Position numbers and translations under genes: made by a program. From Bacteroidia bacterium (GTDB lineage Bacteria; Bacteroidota; Bacteroidia; Flavobacteriales; Flavobacteriaceae): a DNA stretch of 64,000 bases. Positions 1-7,571 of the stretch are shown here, piece after piece; position 1 is the stretch's first letter, and every line of letters begins with the position of its first letter. A model generated the notes under the pieces. The model ran no database searches and was not told the origin of the DNA. It saw nothing but the letters and a program-made list of their open reading frames with translations. The stretch spans positions 186,001 through 250,000 of the forward strand of contig JAUIBW010000001.1 of assembly GCA_030427585.1 (NCBI GenBank), written 5' to 3'.

Positions 1-1007
1 AAAAGGATAGAATACAACTGTATCAAAATCAAGTATTTGTTACCGATAATGTAGAAGGTATTGTTCCAGAATTTCTTACCATGCTTCGTGGTGTAATTGA
101 TTCTCCCGATATCCCTCTTAATGTATCACGATCCTATTTACAAGCCGATGGTAATGTAAAGAAAATATCAAGTTATATTACTCGTAAAGTTGCCGATAAA
201 TTAAACTCTATGTTTAAAAACAATAGAGAAGATTTTGAGCAAAAATGGAATGATATTAAAATTGTAATCGAATACGGAATGCTTTCTGAAGAAAAATTCT
301 TCGAAAAAGCTGACAAATTTGCACTATACCCAACAGTAGATGGTTCTTTCTTTACTTTTGAAGAATTACAAGAAAAAATTAAAGATGCTCAAACCGATAA
401 GGATGGTAAGCTTGTTCTTCTTTATGCTTCTAATAAAGATGAACAACACTCATACATATCTGCTGCCAAAGATAAAGGATATGAAGTACTTCTTTTAGAC
501 TCCCCTATTGTTTCTCACTTGATCCAAAAAATGGAAACTAGTAAAGAAAATATTTCTTTTGCACGTGTAGATGGGGATCACATCGATAATCTTATCAAAA
601 AGGATGAAGAAACCATCTCTAAATTATCTGATGAAGAAAAAGAAGCACTTAAAGCCGATCTTGAAAAAGTAGTTCCAAAAGAAACATATACTGTGCAATT
701 AGAAGCTATGGATAGTAATGCTTCTCCGTTCATGATTACCCAACCAGAATTTATGCGTCGTATGAAAGAGATGCAACAAACTGGTGGCGGTGGCGGAATG
801 TTTGGTATGGGTAATATGCCAGAAATGTACAATTTGATCATTAATACAAATCATGAATTAATTGGGCAAATTGCTGCTACCAAAACAGATAAGAAAAAAG
901 AACGCTTAATAAAACAATCTCTGGATCTGGCCAGACTCTCTCAAAATCTATTAAAAGGAGAAGAATTAACAGATTTTATTAAACGTAGTTACGATATGAT
1001 AAAATAG
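1..1007 (+). CDS. htpG: Molecular chaperone HtpG (Hsp90), C-terminal part, cut by window start
   Basis: The reading frame is open from base 3 and ends with TAG at 1005-1007, so about 334 C-terminal residues are present; the ATP-binding domain lies upstream of the window. The first residues (KDRIQLYQNQVFVTDNVEG) and the following LRGVIDSPDIPLNVSR-SYLQ stretch are characteristic of the Hsp90 middle domain. The catalytic-loop region around SRSYLQ and the C-terminal dimerisation region with MRRMKEMQQ are visible. A short Gly-rich segment (TGGGGGMFGMGNMPE) sits within the dimerisation domain. HtpG is a cytosolic ATP-dependent chaperone homodimer. An ATG at base 81 is internal, not the start. A strong terminator follows 30 bp downstream, so the gene ends its transcript. 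Confidence 0.95.
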   Translation, partial: KDRIQLYQNQVFVTDNVEGIVPEFLTMLRGVIDSPDIPLNVSRSYLQADGNVKKISSYITRKVADKLNSMFKNNREDFEQKWNDIKIVIEYGMLSEEKFFEKADKFALYPTVDGSFFTFEELQEKIKDAQTDKDGKLVLLYASNKDEQHSYISAAKDKGYEVLLLDSPIVSHLIQKMETSKENISFARVDGDHIDNLIKKDEETISKLSDEEKEALKADLEKVVPKETYTVQLEAMDSNASPFMITQPEFMRRMKEMQQTGGGGGMFGMGNMPEMYNLIINTNHELIGQIAATKTDKKKERLIKQSLDLARLSQNLLKGEELTDFIKRSYDMIK

Positions 1008-1036
1008 CTGTTGGATCGCTAACGCTGTTAGATATT

Positions 1037-1076
1037 AAACCGCTTCGCTGTTAGATAACTTCGAAGCGGTTTTTTT
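1037..1076 (+). terminator. Intrinsic terminator of htpG
   Basis: An 11-bp stem, AAACCGCTTCG (1037-1047) with CGAAGCGGTTT (1062-1072), 14-nt loop, followed by a T run to 1076. The 12-mer CGCTGTTAGATA occurs twice here, at 1023-1034 and again in the loop at 1046-1057. Confidence 0.85.
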
Positions 1077-1090
1077 ATGAATTTTGATTA

Positions 1091-2434
1091 TTATCTTTTT
1101 ATTTCTAACATCAATTGTTTAATAATACCTTTTATTAGATTTAGAAATTTATCATCTATAATTTTTTCATCATAATATTTAATCACAAACTCTTCTTTAT
1201 GTTGAATGATATAGCTTTCTTCTTTAAAAGTAATATTTAACTCAGTTTTTAGATTTTTACTAGTATCATCAATTTTTTTATTAAACTTATAGCTATACTT
1301 AATATGAGTCATTTCCTCATGCACTTCTTTAGTATCTAGCATCTTTTGATAAGTGTCAAAATCTTTTAAATCACCTGTCCTTGTAAAATAAGTACTTTCA
1401 GGATCGAATCCTCCACTGATATGTTTTGATGTTGACATGAAAAAATCTGAAAACTTATCTAGTTTATGTTTCAAGTATGAAAATACTTCAAAAGAAATCT
1501 TAGGAAAAGAAGAAGAATCTCTGAATTTTCTTACTTCTGTTTTGAAGCCAATTTCTTTTCTAAACAAAGCAATTTCCTTATCCAAATCATCTGGTTCAGA
1601 AATATCTTCTCCTGCTATTGCTTTTGAGTAGATTTTTAATGAATCCTTAACCGAATTTGAAATGTATTCAATAATTGGGATAATTTGTCCATTATCAGCT
1701 TGAGAAAGACATCCATAATATTCCTGTTTGGTTTCCTGTCTAATTACTGCAACAGGGTATCCAAATTTAAGTAAGATAAAATTGGTGAGTATTCTTGTCA
1801 TCCTACCATTACCATCATCAAATGGATGTATTGCGACAAATCGATGATGAAAAACCGAGGCTAACACAAGAGGGTGAATATCTTCATGATCTAAAGCAGT
1901 ATTAAACCAATCTACTAATTCTTTCATTTTAACAGGAGTCTCCTCTGGTGTAGCATAATAATGAATTTCTCCTGTTGCCGTTTGTACATGATTAGGAGAA
2001 GTTTTATATTTTCCTGATTGGATATGTTTCTTTGTTCTTAAACCTTCTTTAGTCACAGCATCATTATAATAATCTTTGCCTAACACTAGCTTGTGAAGAT
2101 TTCTAATATCTGTTTCATTTAAATTCCTTTCATTCTTTACCATATCCATCATAAAATCGATAGCATCATTGTGCCCTTTGATATCTAAAGCATCTTTTAA
2201 TGGTTTTCCTTTTGCAGTTATCCCTTCCATTAATAAAGCAATAGTCTCCCCATACGTAAAAGAATTTCCTTCAATAGCATTAGAGTTATAATTCCAATCC
2301 AATCTAAGTTTTTGAAATATCTTATCATTCAATTCTTTAGATAATGGTTTGTGTTTATCAACTTCTTTTTTCAGGACATCTATTTCTCTCAAAAAAGGAA
2401 GTTCTTTACTTAATTTAATAACTCTGTTCATCAT
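1091..2434 (-). CDS. Fic family protein (predicted protein AMPylase)
   Basis: 447 residues with the full Fic signature HPFDDGNGRMTR at residues 203-214, including the catalytic His203. Fic proteins normally transfer AMP from ATP to a hydroxyl side chain of a target protein. The sequence SNAIEG at residues 51-56 matches the (S/T)xxxE(G/N) inhibitory-helix motif, placed N-terminal to the Fic core as in class II (self-inhibited) Fic enzymes, so activity is probably held in check by Glu55. Residues from about 300 to 447 are a C-terminal extension with no domain I recognise. The gene is convergent with htpG and has its own short upstream region, so it is probably monocistronic. There is no antitoxin-like small ORF beside it. 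The target is unknown. Confidence 0.9.
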   Translation of the reverse strand: MMNRVIKLSKELPFLREIDVLKKEVDKHKPLSKELNDKIFQKLRLDWNYNSNAIEGNSFTYGETIALLMEGITAKGKPLKDALDIKGHNDAIDFMMDMVKNERNLNETDIRNLHKLVLGKDYYNDAVTKEGLRTKKHIQSGKYKTSPNHVQTATGEIHYYATPEETPVKMKELVDWFNTALDHEDIHPLVLASVFHHRFVAIHPFDDGNGRMTRILTNFILLKFGYPVAVIRQETKQEYYGCLSQADNGQIIPIIEYISNSVKDSLKIYSKAIAGEDISEPDDLDKEIALFRKEIGFKTEVRKFRDSSSFPKISFEVFSYLKHKLDKFSDFFMSTSKHISGGFDPESTYFTRTGDLKDFDTYQKMLDTKEVHEEMTHIKYSYKFNKKIDDTSKNLKTELNITFKEESYIIQHKEEFVIKYYDEKIIDDKFLNLIKGIIKQLMLEIKR

Positions 2435-2606
2435 ATCTTTTTCTAATCATGTAAATTTAGTTTTTATTTTCAAAATTATGATTAGTATAATTAAAACTAA
2501 AATATAGAAACTATATCTATTAAATGGCTAAAGCGGTTTTTTTGATATCATACTTTGCATTTAAACCACAAAAATTTTACATTCGTAATGAGACCTTCAA
2601 TACATT

Positions 2607-3602
2607 ATGAAAATGAAGAACCAGAACAGTATTTTTATATTCTTATTTCTACTTAATATAAATGTATTTTCGCAAAATTGTGTTTCTGGTTATGTACATA
2701 TAGAACATCCCGAAAAATGGGAACAACAGGTGTATCTAAGCAAAATTCAACTCGAGGAAAATACCAATACTTATCATACAACTACAATTGCGGCTGCTTC
2801 TTTAACAGAGAAAGGCTTTTTTGCATTTGATCAAGACGTATTTACTTCAAAAGAGCATATTTATAAAATACAACTTAACCCTATATCTGTTGAAGAAAAA
2901 AATAAACTTTCAAACAAGGTAAAGAACTTTCAACTATTTATACTCTCTAAAAAAGATACTATTCACTTTACCAAAGGAGAAACAATATTTGGAGAGTATA
3001 CTACAAGCAGTTCTGCTGATTTGGAATGGCAAAAATTAAAAAAATTTGAAGCCCAATATGAAAACCTAACCGATGATTTTGATCCTAAACAATACCTTAT
3101 AGAAACCAAAGGGTATGTAAAAGATTCATTACAAATACTTTTAGTAAAACTTATTGGCATAAAAAAATTAGATGACCAGAACTTATTAGAAAAAGATGCT
3201 AAAGCCAATCCAGAATATTATCTAAGTTTTCTGAAAGAATTAAAATCCAGTGAACTTGATCCTTCTACCTATGCGTATCTCGAAAATAAACTCAATTTTA
3301 TTACTCAAGAAATCGTTAGCCATAAATATAAAATAAGCTTATGGGTCAATGGTGTAGCTCTTCTTGTTATTGTTGTATTAATCTTGATCGCCGTAAAATC
3401 ATGGAAAAAATCAAAAACCCCTAAAGCAATACCTCTTAGCAAGCAAGAAAAAGCAATAAAAAACCTTATCATATCGGGAAAAAGCAATAAAGAAATTGCA
3501 AATGAATTATTTATAAGTTTAAGCACTGTAAAAACACATATTACTAACATTTACAGCAAGTTAAACATCTCTAGTAGGCAAGATCTATTGCTCAAAAAAT
3601 AA
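2607..3602 (+). CDS. Membrane-anchored LuxR-type HTH regulator
   Basis: 331 residues. An N-terminal signal sequence (residues 1-23, ending FSQ) is followed by about 220 residues of uncharacterised, probably periplasmic sequence. One strong membrane segment lies near residues 244-265 (LWVNGVALLVIVVLILIAV). A C-terminal LuxR/GerE helix-turn-helix occupies residues 278-331 (GKSNKEIANELFISLSTVKTHITNIYSKL region). The layout suggests that a periplasmic sensor domain passes a signal to a cytosolic DNA-binding domain without phosphorelay; that is inference. It lies 82 bp upstream of an outer-membrane beta-barrel gene on the same strand, a plausible partner or target. An alternative start two codons downstream (MKNQ) cannot be excluded. 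The N-terminal part contains no TPR that I can see, unlike many flavobacterial LuxR sensors. Confidence 0.8.
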   Translation: MKMKNQNSIFIFLFLLNINVFSQNCVSGYVHIEHPEKWEQQVYLSKIQLEENTNTYHTTTIAAASLTEKGFFAFDQDVFTSKEHIYKIQLNPISVEEKNKLSNKVKNFQLFILSKKDTIHFTKGETIFGEYTTSSSADLEWQKLKKFEAQYENLTDDFDPKQYLIETKGYVKDSLQILLVKLIGIKKLDDQNLLEKDAKANPEYYLSFLKELKSSELDPSTYAYLENKLNFITQEIVSHKYKISLWVNGVALLVIVVLILIAVKSWKKSKTPKAIPLSKQEKAIKNLIISGKSNKEIANELFISLSTVKTHITNIYSKLNISSRQDLLLKK

Positions 3603-3684
3603 AATCATACCGGTACTAGTACCTTATTAGGCTTAATATAATTACTCTTTTTCTCGATTTCGATAGTTATTTGCTTCAAAAACA

Positions 3685-6003
3685 ATGAAGCGAATTATGT
3701 ACCTCTCATTTCTTTTACTTTCTTATATTGGATATGGGCAATCAGAATATTCATTATCCGGAACCATTTTAGATCAAAACAATACTACGGTAGAAGCCGG
3801 AGATGTAATTCTTTATGATGAAAATTCTAATCTTGTAAAATATACCTTTATAAAAAACGGAAAATTTGTTTTCGAAAAATTAAAAGCCAATAAATATACT
3901 TTATCTATAGTTGTTTTAGGATACTTAGAAAAGTCAGAAGTAATTCTATTAGATAGTGACAAAAATATAACTATCGAACTCAAAGAAAATACAGTCATAC
4001 TAGACGAAGTAACCGTTAAAACCATTAAAAACAATATAACAATGGTAAATGGTAACCTGAAAATAAGTATTGAAAATTCTGCTTTAGAGTCATTACCATC
4101 AACAATAGATATATTGTCTAAGCTTCCGGGAATTCAAATCAGTCCTAATCAGGAATCTATTTCTGTTGTGGGAAAAGGAACCTCTTTAATCTATATAGAT
4201 AATCAAAAGGTTGATATAGATCAACTTAAATCATTATCTGTAGAAAACATAAAAGACATAGAACTTATTAATAATCCATCTGCAAAATATGAAGCGGAAG
4301 GAAGAAATCTTATCCTAATCACTAGAAAACAAACTGCTGTCGATGGTTACAATATTAAATTATCAGAAATCATTTCTTTTAAAAGGAGATTCAATAATTA
4401 TTTAGGAGTACACTCAAACTACAAAAACAATGCATTAGAATTACGAGGTAATTTTAACTACAATCAGCTTGGTCCATGGGAAGGGGCCGACTCCAAGCTT
4501 AATGTCTTAGATCAAGATATTAAATCTCAATATCAAGTAAGGGCAACCGGTCCCAGGCCACAATTTATCACTGGAGGCGGTTTATTTTATCAGCTTAATA
4601 AAAATGATTATATCTCGGGACAAGTAAATCTGAGAGCTCAAACAGATAAGTTTCCAATCAAAACAAATACGCTTTTGCAGAACCAATCTATAGAAGATCA
4701 TATTATTACCGAAGGACAAAATGATGAGAAAAGAAACTTTTTAAGTAGTAATATAAATTTCAATAAAAAAATCACTCACACCTCCAATTTGTTTTTTGGG
4801 CTTCAGTATTCAAATTATGTCAGACACCTCAAAAGTCATATTTTTAACAATGTAAATGACGCCGGGTTTAAATTATCACAAAACAGAAATCAAAGATATG
4901 AAATTGGTGTTTTTGCAAGCAAAATTGATATGGACAAAAATTTTGGTGAGCATACAAAATTAGAAATTGGTGGTAGCCTTTCGAACGCCAATGCCCTTGC
5001 ACTTTCAAATTTTGAGTTCATAAATCCCGTTGATAAAAAGGTTTCAAAATACGATTATCGAGAATCTATTTATGCATCTTACATACAACTATTAGGAAAT
5101 CTAAACAAAATAGAATACTCTACTGGTGTAAGATCTGAAACTAATATTATAAAAGGCGGTTTTAGAAATACTAATGAGCTATTAGTAAATAGAAAACAAA
5201 CCCGTCTTTTCCCTAAAATAAAGATAAATATCCCTATAGATAGTACCAAAAGTATTACTCTAAATTATGGTACAATTATAAATCGACCCAATTATCTTAA
5301 TGCCAGTTCTATTAGTACATTTATTAATCCATTTGTAGAATTTTCAAGAAATGTTAATCTAAAATCTACTACAATTGAAGAAATATCAACTACTCTTCAA
5401 TATAAAAAATACACTTGCAATATTAGTTATTATACAGAAAACAACCCTGTTTTTTATAACGTAGCGTATAATAATACTGAAAACAGAGTTATATCTTCTC
5501 CTCAAAATTTTGAAAAAGAATCCGGATATCGAATTCGATTTACTAATACAGCCACTTATCGATTTTGGAACACTACAAATTCGCTAACATTAGTACACAA
5601 TAGTATTAAAAATTCTACAGCAGTTACAAAACAAAGCAAGCCGTATCTCTATTATTATTCGAATAACGAATTTAAACTTGCAGCAAAAACTACTCTTGGG
5701 TTAAATTTTTGGGGATTTACCCAAAGAAATCAAGGCGTTTTTGAAAGAAATGCTCTTTTCATTCTGAATGCATCCTTTTCAAAAACATATTTTGAAAACT
5801 TACAAATTGCTGTAAACTTTAATGACATTTTTAGAAATATGACATATAAAGACAAGTATACTTCTAACAATATTGCCGTTCAGGATACTTTTTATGTAGA
5901 TGGAAATGAAATTTCATTTTCAATTAAATATTCTTTTGGTAAGATAAAAAAGCTATCCTTCAAAAATAAAGACGTAGATGATAACCTGAATCGAATACGC
6001 TAA
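3685..6003 (+). CDS. Outer-membrane beta-barrel protein, TonB-dependent-receptor-like
   Basis: 772 residues with signal peptide (ends YGQ, about residue 19). Residues 22-105 form a carboxypeptidase-regulatory-like (CarboxypepD_reg) beta-sandwich (LSGTILDQNN, GYLEKSEVILL). A plug-like segment follows (LPSTIDILSKLPGI, IELINNPSAKYEAEG), then a beta barrel of the OMP_b-brl_3 type running to the C terminus, which ends in aromatic beta strands (SFSIKYSFGKIK). No obvious TonB box is visible. The family includes many flavobacterial receptors of unknown ligand. There is no SusD partner, so glycan uptake of the Sus type is not supported. Its neighbour is the membrane LuxR-type regulator directly upstream, with an 82-bp gap. 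Confidence 0.85.
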   Translation: MKRIMYLSFLLLSYIGYGQSEYSLSGTILDQNNTTVEAGDVILYDENSNLVKYTFIKNGKFVFEKLKANKYTLSIVVLGYLEKSEVILLDSDKNITIELKENTVILDEVTVKTIKNNITMVNGNLKISIENSALESLPSTIDILSKLPGIQISPNQESISVVGKGTSLIYIDNQKVDIDQLKSLSVENIKDIELINNPSAKYEAEGRNLILITRKQTAVDGYNIKLSEIISFKRRFNNYLGVHSNYKNNALELRGNFNYNQLGPWEGADSKLNVLDQDIKSQYQVRATGPRPQFITGGGLFYQLNKNDYISGQVNLRAQTDKFPIKTNTLLQNQSIEDHIITEGQNDEKRNFLSSNINFNKKITHTSNLFFGLQYSNYVRHLKSHIFNNVNDAGFKLSQNRNQRYEIGVFASKIDMDKNFGEHTKLEIGGSLSNANALALSNFEFINPVDKKVSKYDYRESIYASYIQLLGNLNKIEYSTGVRSETNIIKGGFRNTNELLVNRKQTRLFPKIKINIPIDSTKSITLNYGTIINRPNYLNASSISTFINPFVEFSRNVNLKSTTIEEISTTLQYKKYTCNISYYTENNPVFYNVAYNNTENRVISSPQNFEKESGYRIRFTNTATYRFWNTTNSLTLVHNSIKNSTAVTKQSKPYLYYYSNNEFKLAAKTTLGLNFWGFTQRNQGVFERNALFILNASFSKTYFENLQIAVNFNDIFRNMTYKDKYTSNNIAVQDTFYVDGNEISFSIKYSFGKIKKLSFKNKDVDDNLNRIR

Positions 6004-6102
6004 TAGATTACTAATTTCTTATTCATTAACATACAATTTTCACAGTACAAATCCATGAATAAATCGCTCTATCTATATAAAAGTCATAAAAATATTTTTT
6101 TA

Positions 6103-6125
6103 GTTAGGATTCCTTACTATATTTG
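6103..6125 (+). promoter_or_regulatory. Promoter with palindromic operator before the thioredoxin-like gene
   Basis: GTTAGGATTCCTTAC (6103-6117) is an imperfect palindrome that abuts a flavobacterial -7 box TATATTTG (6118-6125). The same palindrome recurs before two further genes of this cluster at 6412 and 7510. Binding here would block RNA polymerase. The likely binder is the MarR protein encoded at 7572; this is inference. Confidence 0.6.
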
Positions 6126-6161
6126 CATTGCAATTTTGCATAACTTAAAAAATATATACAA

Positions 6162-6395
6162 ATGAGTAAATCAATTTTTTATCATGCCGGATGTCCGGTA
6201 TGTATTAGTGCAGAACATGATATTCTTAATCTAATCGGAGAAGACAATGTAGAGATTGTTCATTTAGGAGAAGATCGTTCTCAAATCAAGAATGCCGAAA
6301 TAGCAGGAGTGCAATCTGTTCCTGCATTACTAACATCTAATGGAAATGTGCTACACATTAACTTTGGAGCTTCTATAGCGGATGTGAAAGGGTAA
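6162..6395 (+). CDS. Small thioredoxin-like protein (CPVC active site)
   Basis: 77 residues, cytosolic, no signal peptide. A redox-active CPVC pair lies at residues 11-14 (HAGCPVCISAE), and a cis-proline motif (SVPALL) lies about 40 residues later, as expected for a minimal thioredoxin or glutaredoxin fold. The protein is shorter than classical thioredoxin (about 105). It has its own promoter with the shared palindrome and is the first gene of a cluster whose four proteins all contain CxxC pairs. A role in thiol-disulfide exchange is well supported by the motif; substrate and reductant are not known. Confidence 0.75.
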   Translation: MSKSIFYHAGCPVCISAEHDILNLIGEDNVEIVHLGEDRSQIKNAEIAGVQSVPALLTSNGNVLHINFGASIADVKG

Positions 6396-6411
6396 TTTTT
6401 TAATTTAAATA

Positions 6412-6441
6412 GTTAGGATTCCTAATTATGTTATAATTTTG
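6412..6441 (+). promoter_or_regulatory. Promoter with second copy of the palindromic operator
   Basis: GTTAGGATTCCTAAT (6412-6426) contains the near-perfect 13-bp palindrome TTAGGATTCCTAA. A -7 box TAATTTTG (6434-6441) follows 7 bp later. The site serves the lipoprotein-DUF2024 pair. Confidence 0.6.
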
Positions 6442-6477
6442 AAATGAGTCAATTATTGATCATGGTTGACTCATTTT
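6442..6477 (+). other. Stem-loop directly after the promoter
   Basis: AAATGAGTCAA (6442-6452) pairs over 11 bp with TTGACTCATTT (6466-6476), with a 13-nt loop, followed by TTTTAACC. It lies immediately downstream of the -7 box, so it could form the very 5' end of the lipoprotein mRNA. It could also act as a weak terminator for the thioredoxin-like gene. Confidence 0.55.
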
Positions 6478-6496
6478 AACCAACAATACCAAAAAA

Positions 6497-7222
6497 ATGA
6501 AAAATTCGATTATAATTATAGTATTTATGGCGCTTAGCAGTACGTTAATGGCCTGTGATGAATGTAAAAAATATAATACCGACGATGTACAAATAGTAAA
6601 GGCTTCTGTCATACACGATGCTAATATCAAAAGTACTATTTGGGAAATTAATGTTAAAGGAAGCGCGGGAAAAACGACTCCAGTTGCAGCAGGACAATTA
6701 CATGGTGCTCCCGTTTTGGGTTACGTTTTTCCTACTACCCTAAAACCAACAGATGTAGGGTATAGTGATACTAAGGGTATCTTAGCATTGGCTTTAACAT
6801 CTCACCCCGATTTTGATGATACTCCATTATGGGATGAAAACAATGATTCTACTTATGATAACGATGGGATCATATGGCACCCGCATTGGGTAGTTCTTCA
6901 TAAAGATGATCGGGTCGAAGGTGGATTATCGGTAAAGCAATTCGAAAAAACAGATCCCTCGGTAAAATTACCTCCTACCAACCCAGGAATGCCCATGTAT
7001 ATGGATTCTCCAGGTTTTCAGGTCATTACCAACAAAACCAGTATTAAAGTGGTACTACCAGATTATAGAATAAACAATCAAACCAATTTTAAGTTCGATG
7101 CTGTTTCTGCCTTTATGCAGGTAAATACCGAAAACAAAGATAAACCAATGCTCGGTGTGTATAAAGTATACAGTGTTTTAAGTACCGATTTATCTCTTCC
7201 ATATACTGTACAATCAAAGTAA
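6497..7222 (+). CDS. Lipoprotein of unknown function with N-terminal CxxC
   Basis: 241 residues. The signal sequence ends in the lipobox LMAC, with lipidated Cys20 followed by Asp-Glu-Cys, so the mature protein would begin CDEC. The body holds no family I recognise. Visible features are a His/Trp-rich stretch near residues 127-137 (IIWHPHWVVLHKDD), a Gly/Pro segment (LPPTNPGMPMYMDSPG) and an acidic segment rich in Asp and Asn. The His cluster could bind a metal, which is only a suggestion. Aspartate at position +2 after the lipid cysteine is an inner-membrane retention signal in E. coli, but this rule is not reliable in Bacteroidota. The gene is 7 bp from the DUF2024 gene and is probably cotranscribed with it. 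Confidence 0.65.
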   Translation: MKNSIIIIVFMALSSTLMACDECKKYNTDDVQIVKASVIHDANIKSTIWEINVKGSAGKTTPVAAGQLHGAPVLGYVFPTTLKPTDVGYSDTKGILALALTSHPDFDDTPLWDENNDSTYDNDGIIWHPHWVVLHKDDRVEGGLSVKQFEKTDPSVKLPPTNPGMPMYMDSPGFQVITNKTSIKVVLPDYRINNQTNFKFDAVSAFMQVNTENKDKPMLGVYKVYSVLSTDLSLPYTVQSK

Positions 7223-7229
7223 TAATATA

Positions 7230-7493
7230 ATGATAAAAATAGCCGTTTGGGATACTTACGTACAACGAAATGATGGGATCATAATGCATTTTGACATACT
7301 TGTCCCCGATTCTATAACAGATCAGGATGTGGTGTTTAAATTTGGAGAAAATTACCTGGAGTCTAAACCCTTTAAGACAGAGAAAATTACTACGAATGAA
7401 TGTAGGCTCTGCCATATTGAACAAGCTACTCCAGAAATGATACATGATATCGAAATCAAAGGATATTCGATTATTGAAATGGAAAATTGCTAA
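7230..7493 (+). CDS. DUF2024 family protein
   Basis: 87 residues. The start IAVWDTYVQRNDGIIMHFDI, the central FGENYL and the C-terminal CRLCHIE...IEMENC pattern match the small DUF2024 family, whose function is unknown. The conserved cysteine pair CxxC followed by His-Ile-Glu and a terminal Cys is retained, so metal binding or thiol chemistry is conceivable. It follows the lipoprotein gene by 7 bp and is probably translated from the same mRNA. The MarR gene follows behind its own operator-bearing promoter. Confidence 0.85.
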   Translation: MIKIAVWDTYVQRNDGIIMHFDILVPDSITDQDVVFKFGENYLESKPFKTEKITTNECRLCHIEQATPEMIHDIEIKGYSIIEMENC

Positions 7494-7509
7494 AAACAAC
7501 AAATAAATA

Positions 7510-7528
7510 ATTAGGATTACTAACTTTG
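7510..7528 (+). promoter_or_regulatory. Promoter with third copy of the palindromic operator, before marR
   Basis: ATTAGGATTACTAAC (7510-7524) overlaps the -7 box TAACTTTG (7521-7528). The overlap predicts steric repression, consistent with autoregulation by the MarR protein encoded next. Confidence 0.6.
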
Positions 7529-7558
7529 CTAAAGGGAAAGTGATACTTTCTCTTTAGC
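7529..7558 (+). other. Stem-loop between promoter and marR start
   Basis: GCTAAAGGGAAAGT (7529-7542) pairs with ACTTTCTCTTTAGC (7545-7558) over 14 bp with one G-U pair; the loop is very short. A moderately T-rich stretch follows. It may be the 5' end of the marR mRNA or the terminator of the DUF2024 transcript. Confidence 0.55.
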
Positions 7559-7571
7559 ATTTTCATTTTAT

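Noticed and set aside
7113..7502. 129-codon minus-strand frame
   Set aside because: It covers the DUF2024 gene and the end of the lipoprotein gene in antisense; no family resemblance and no promoter.
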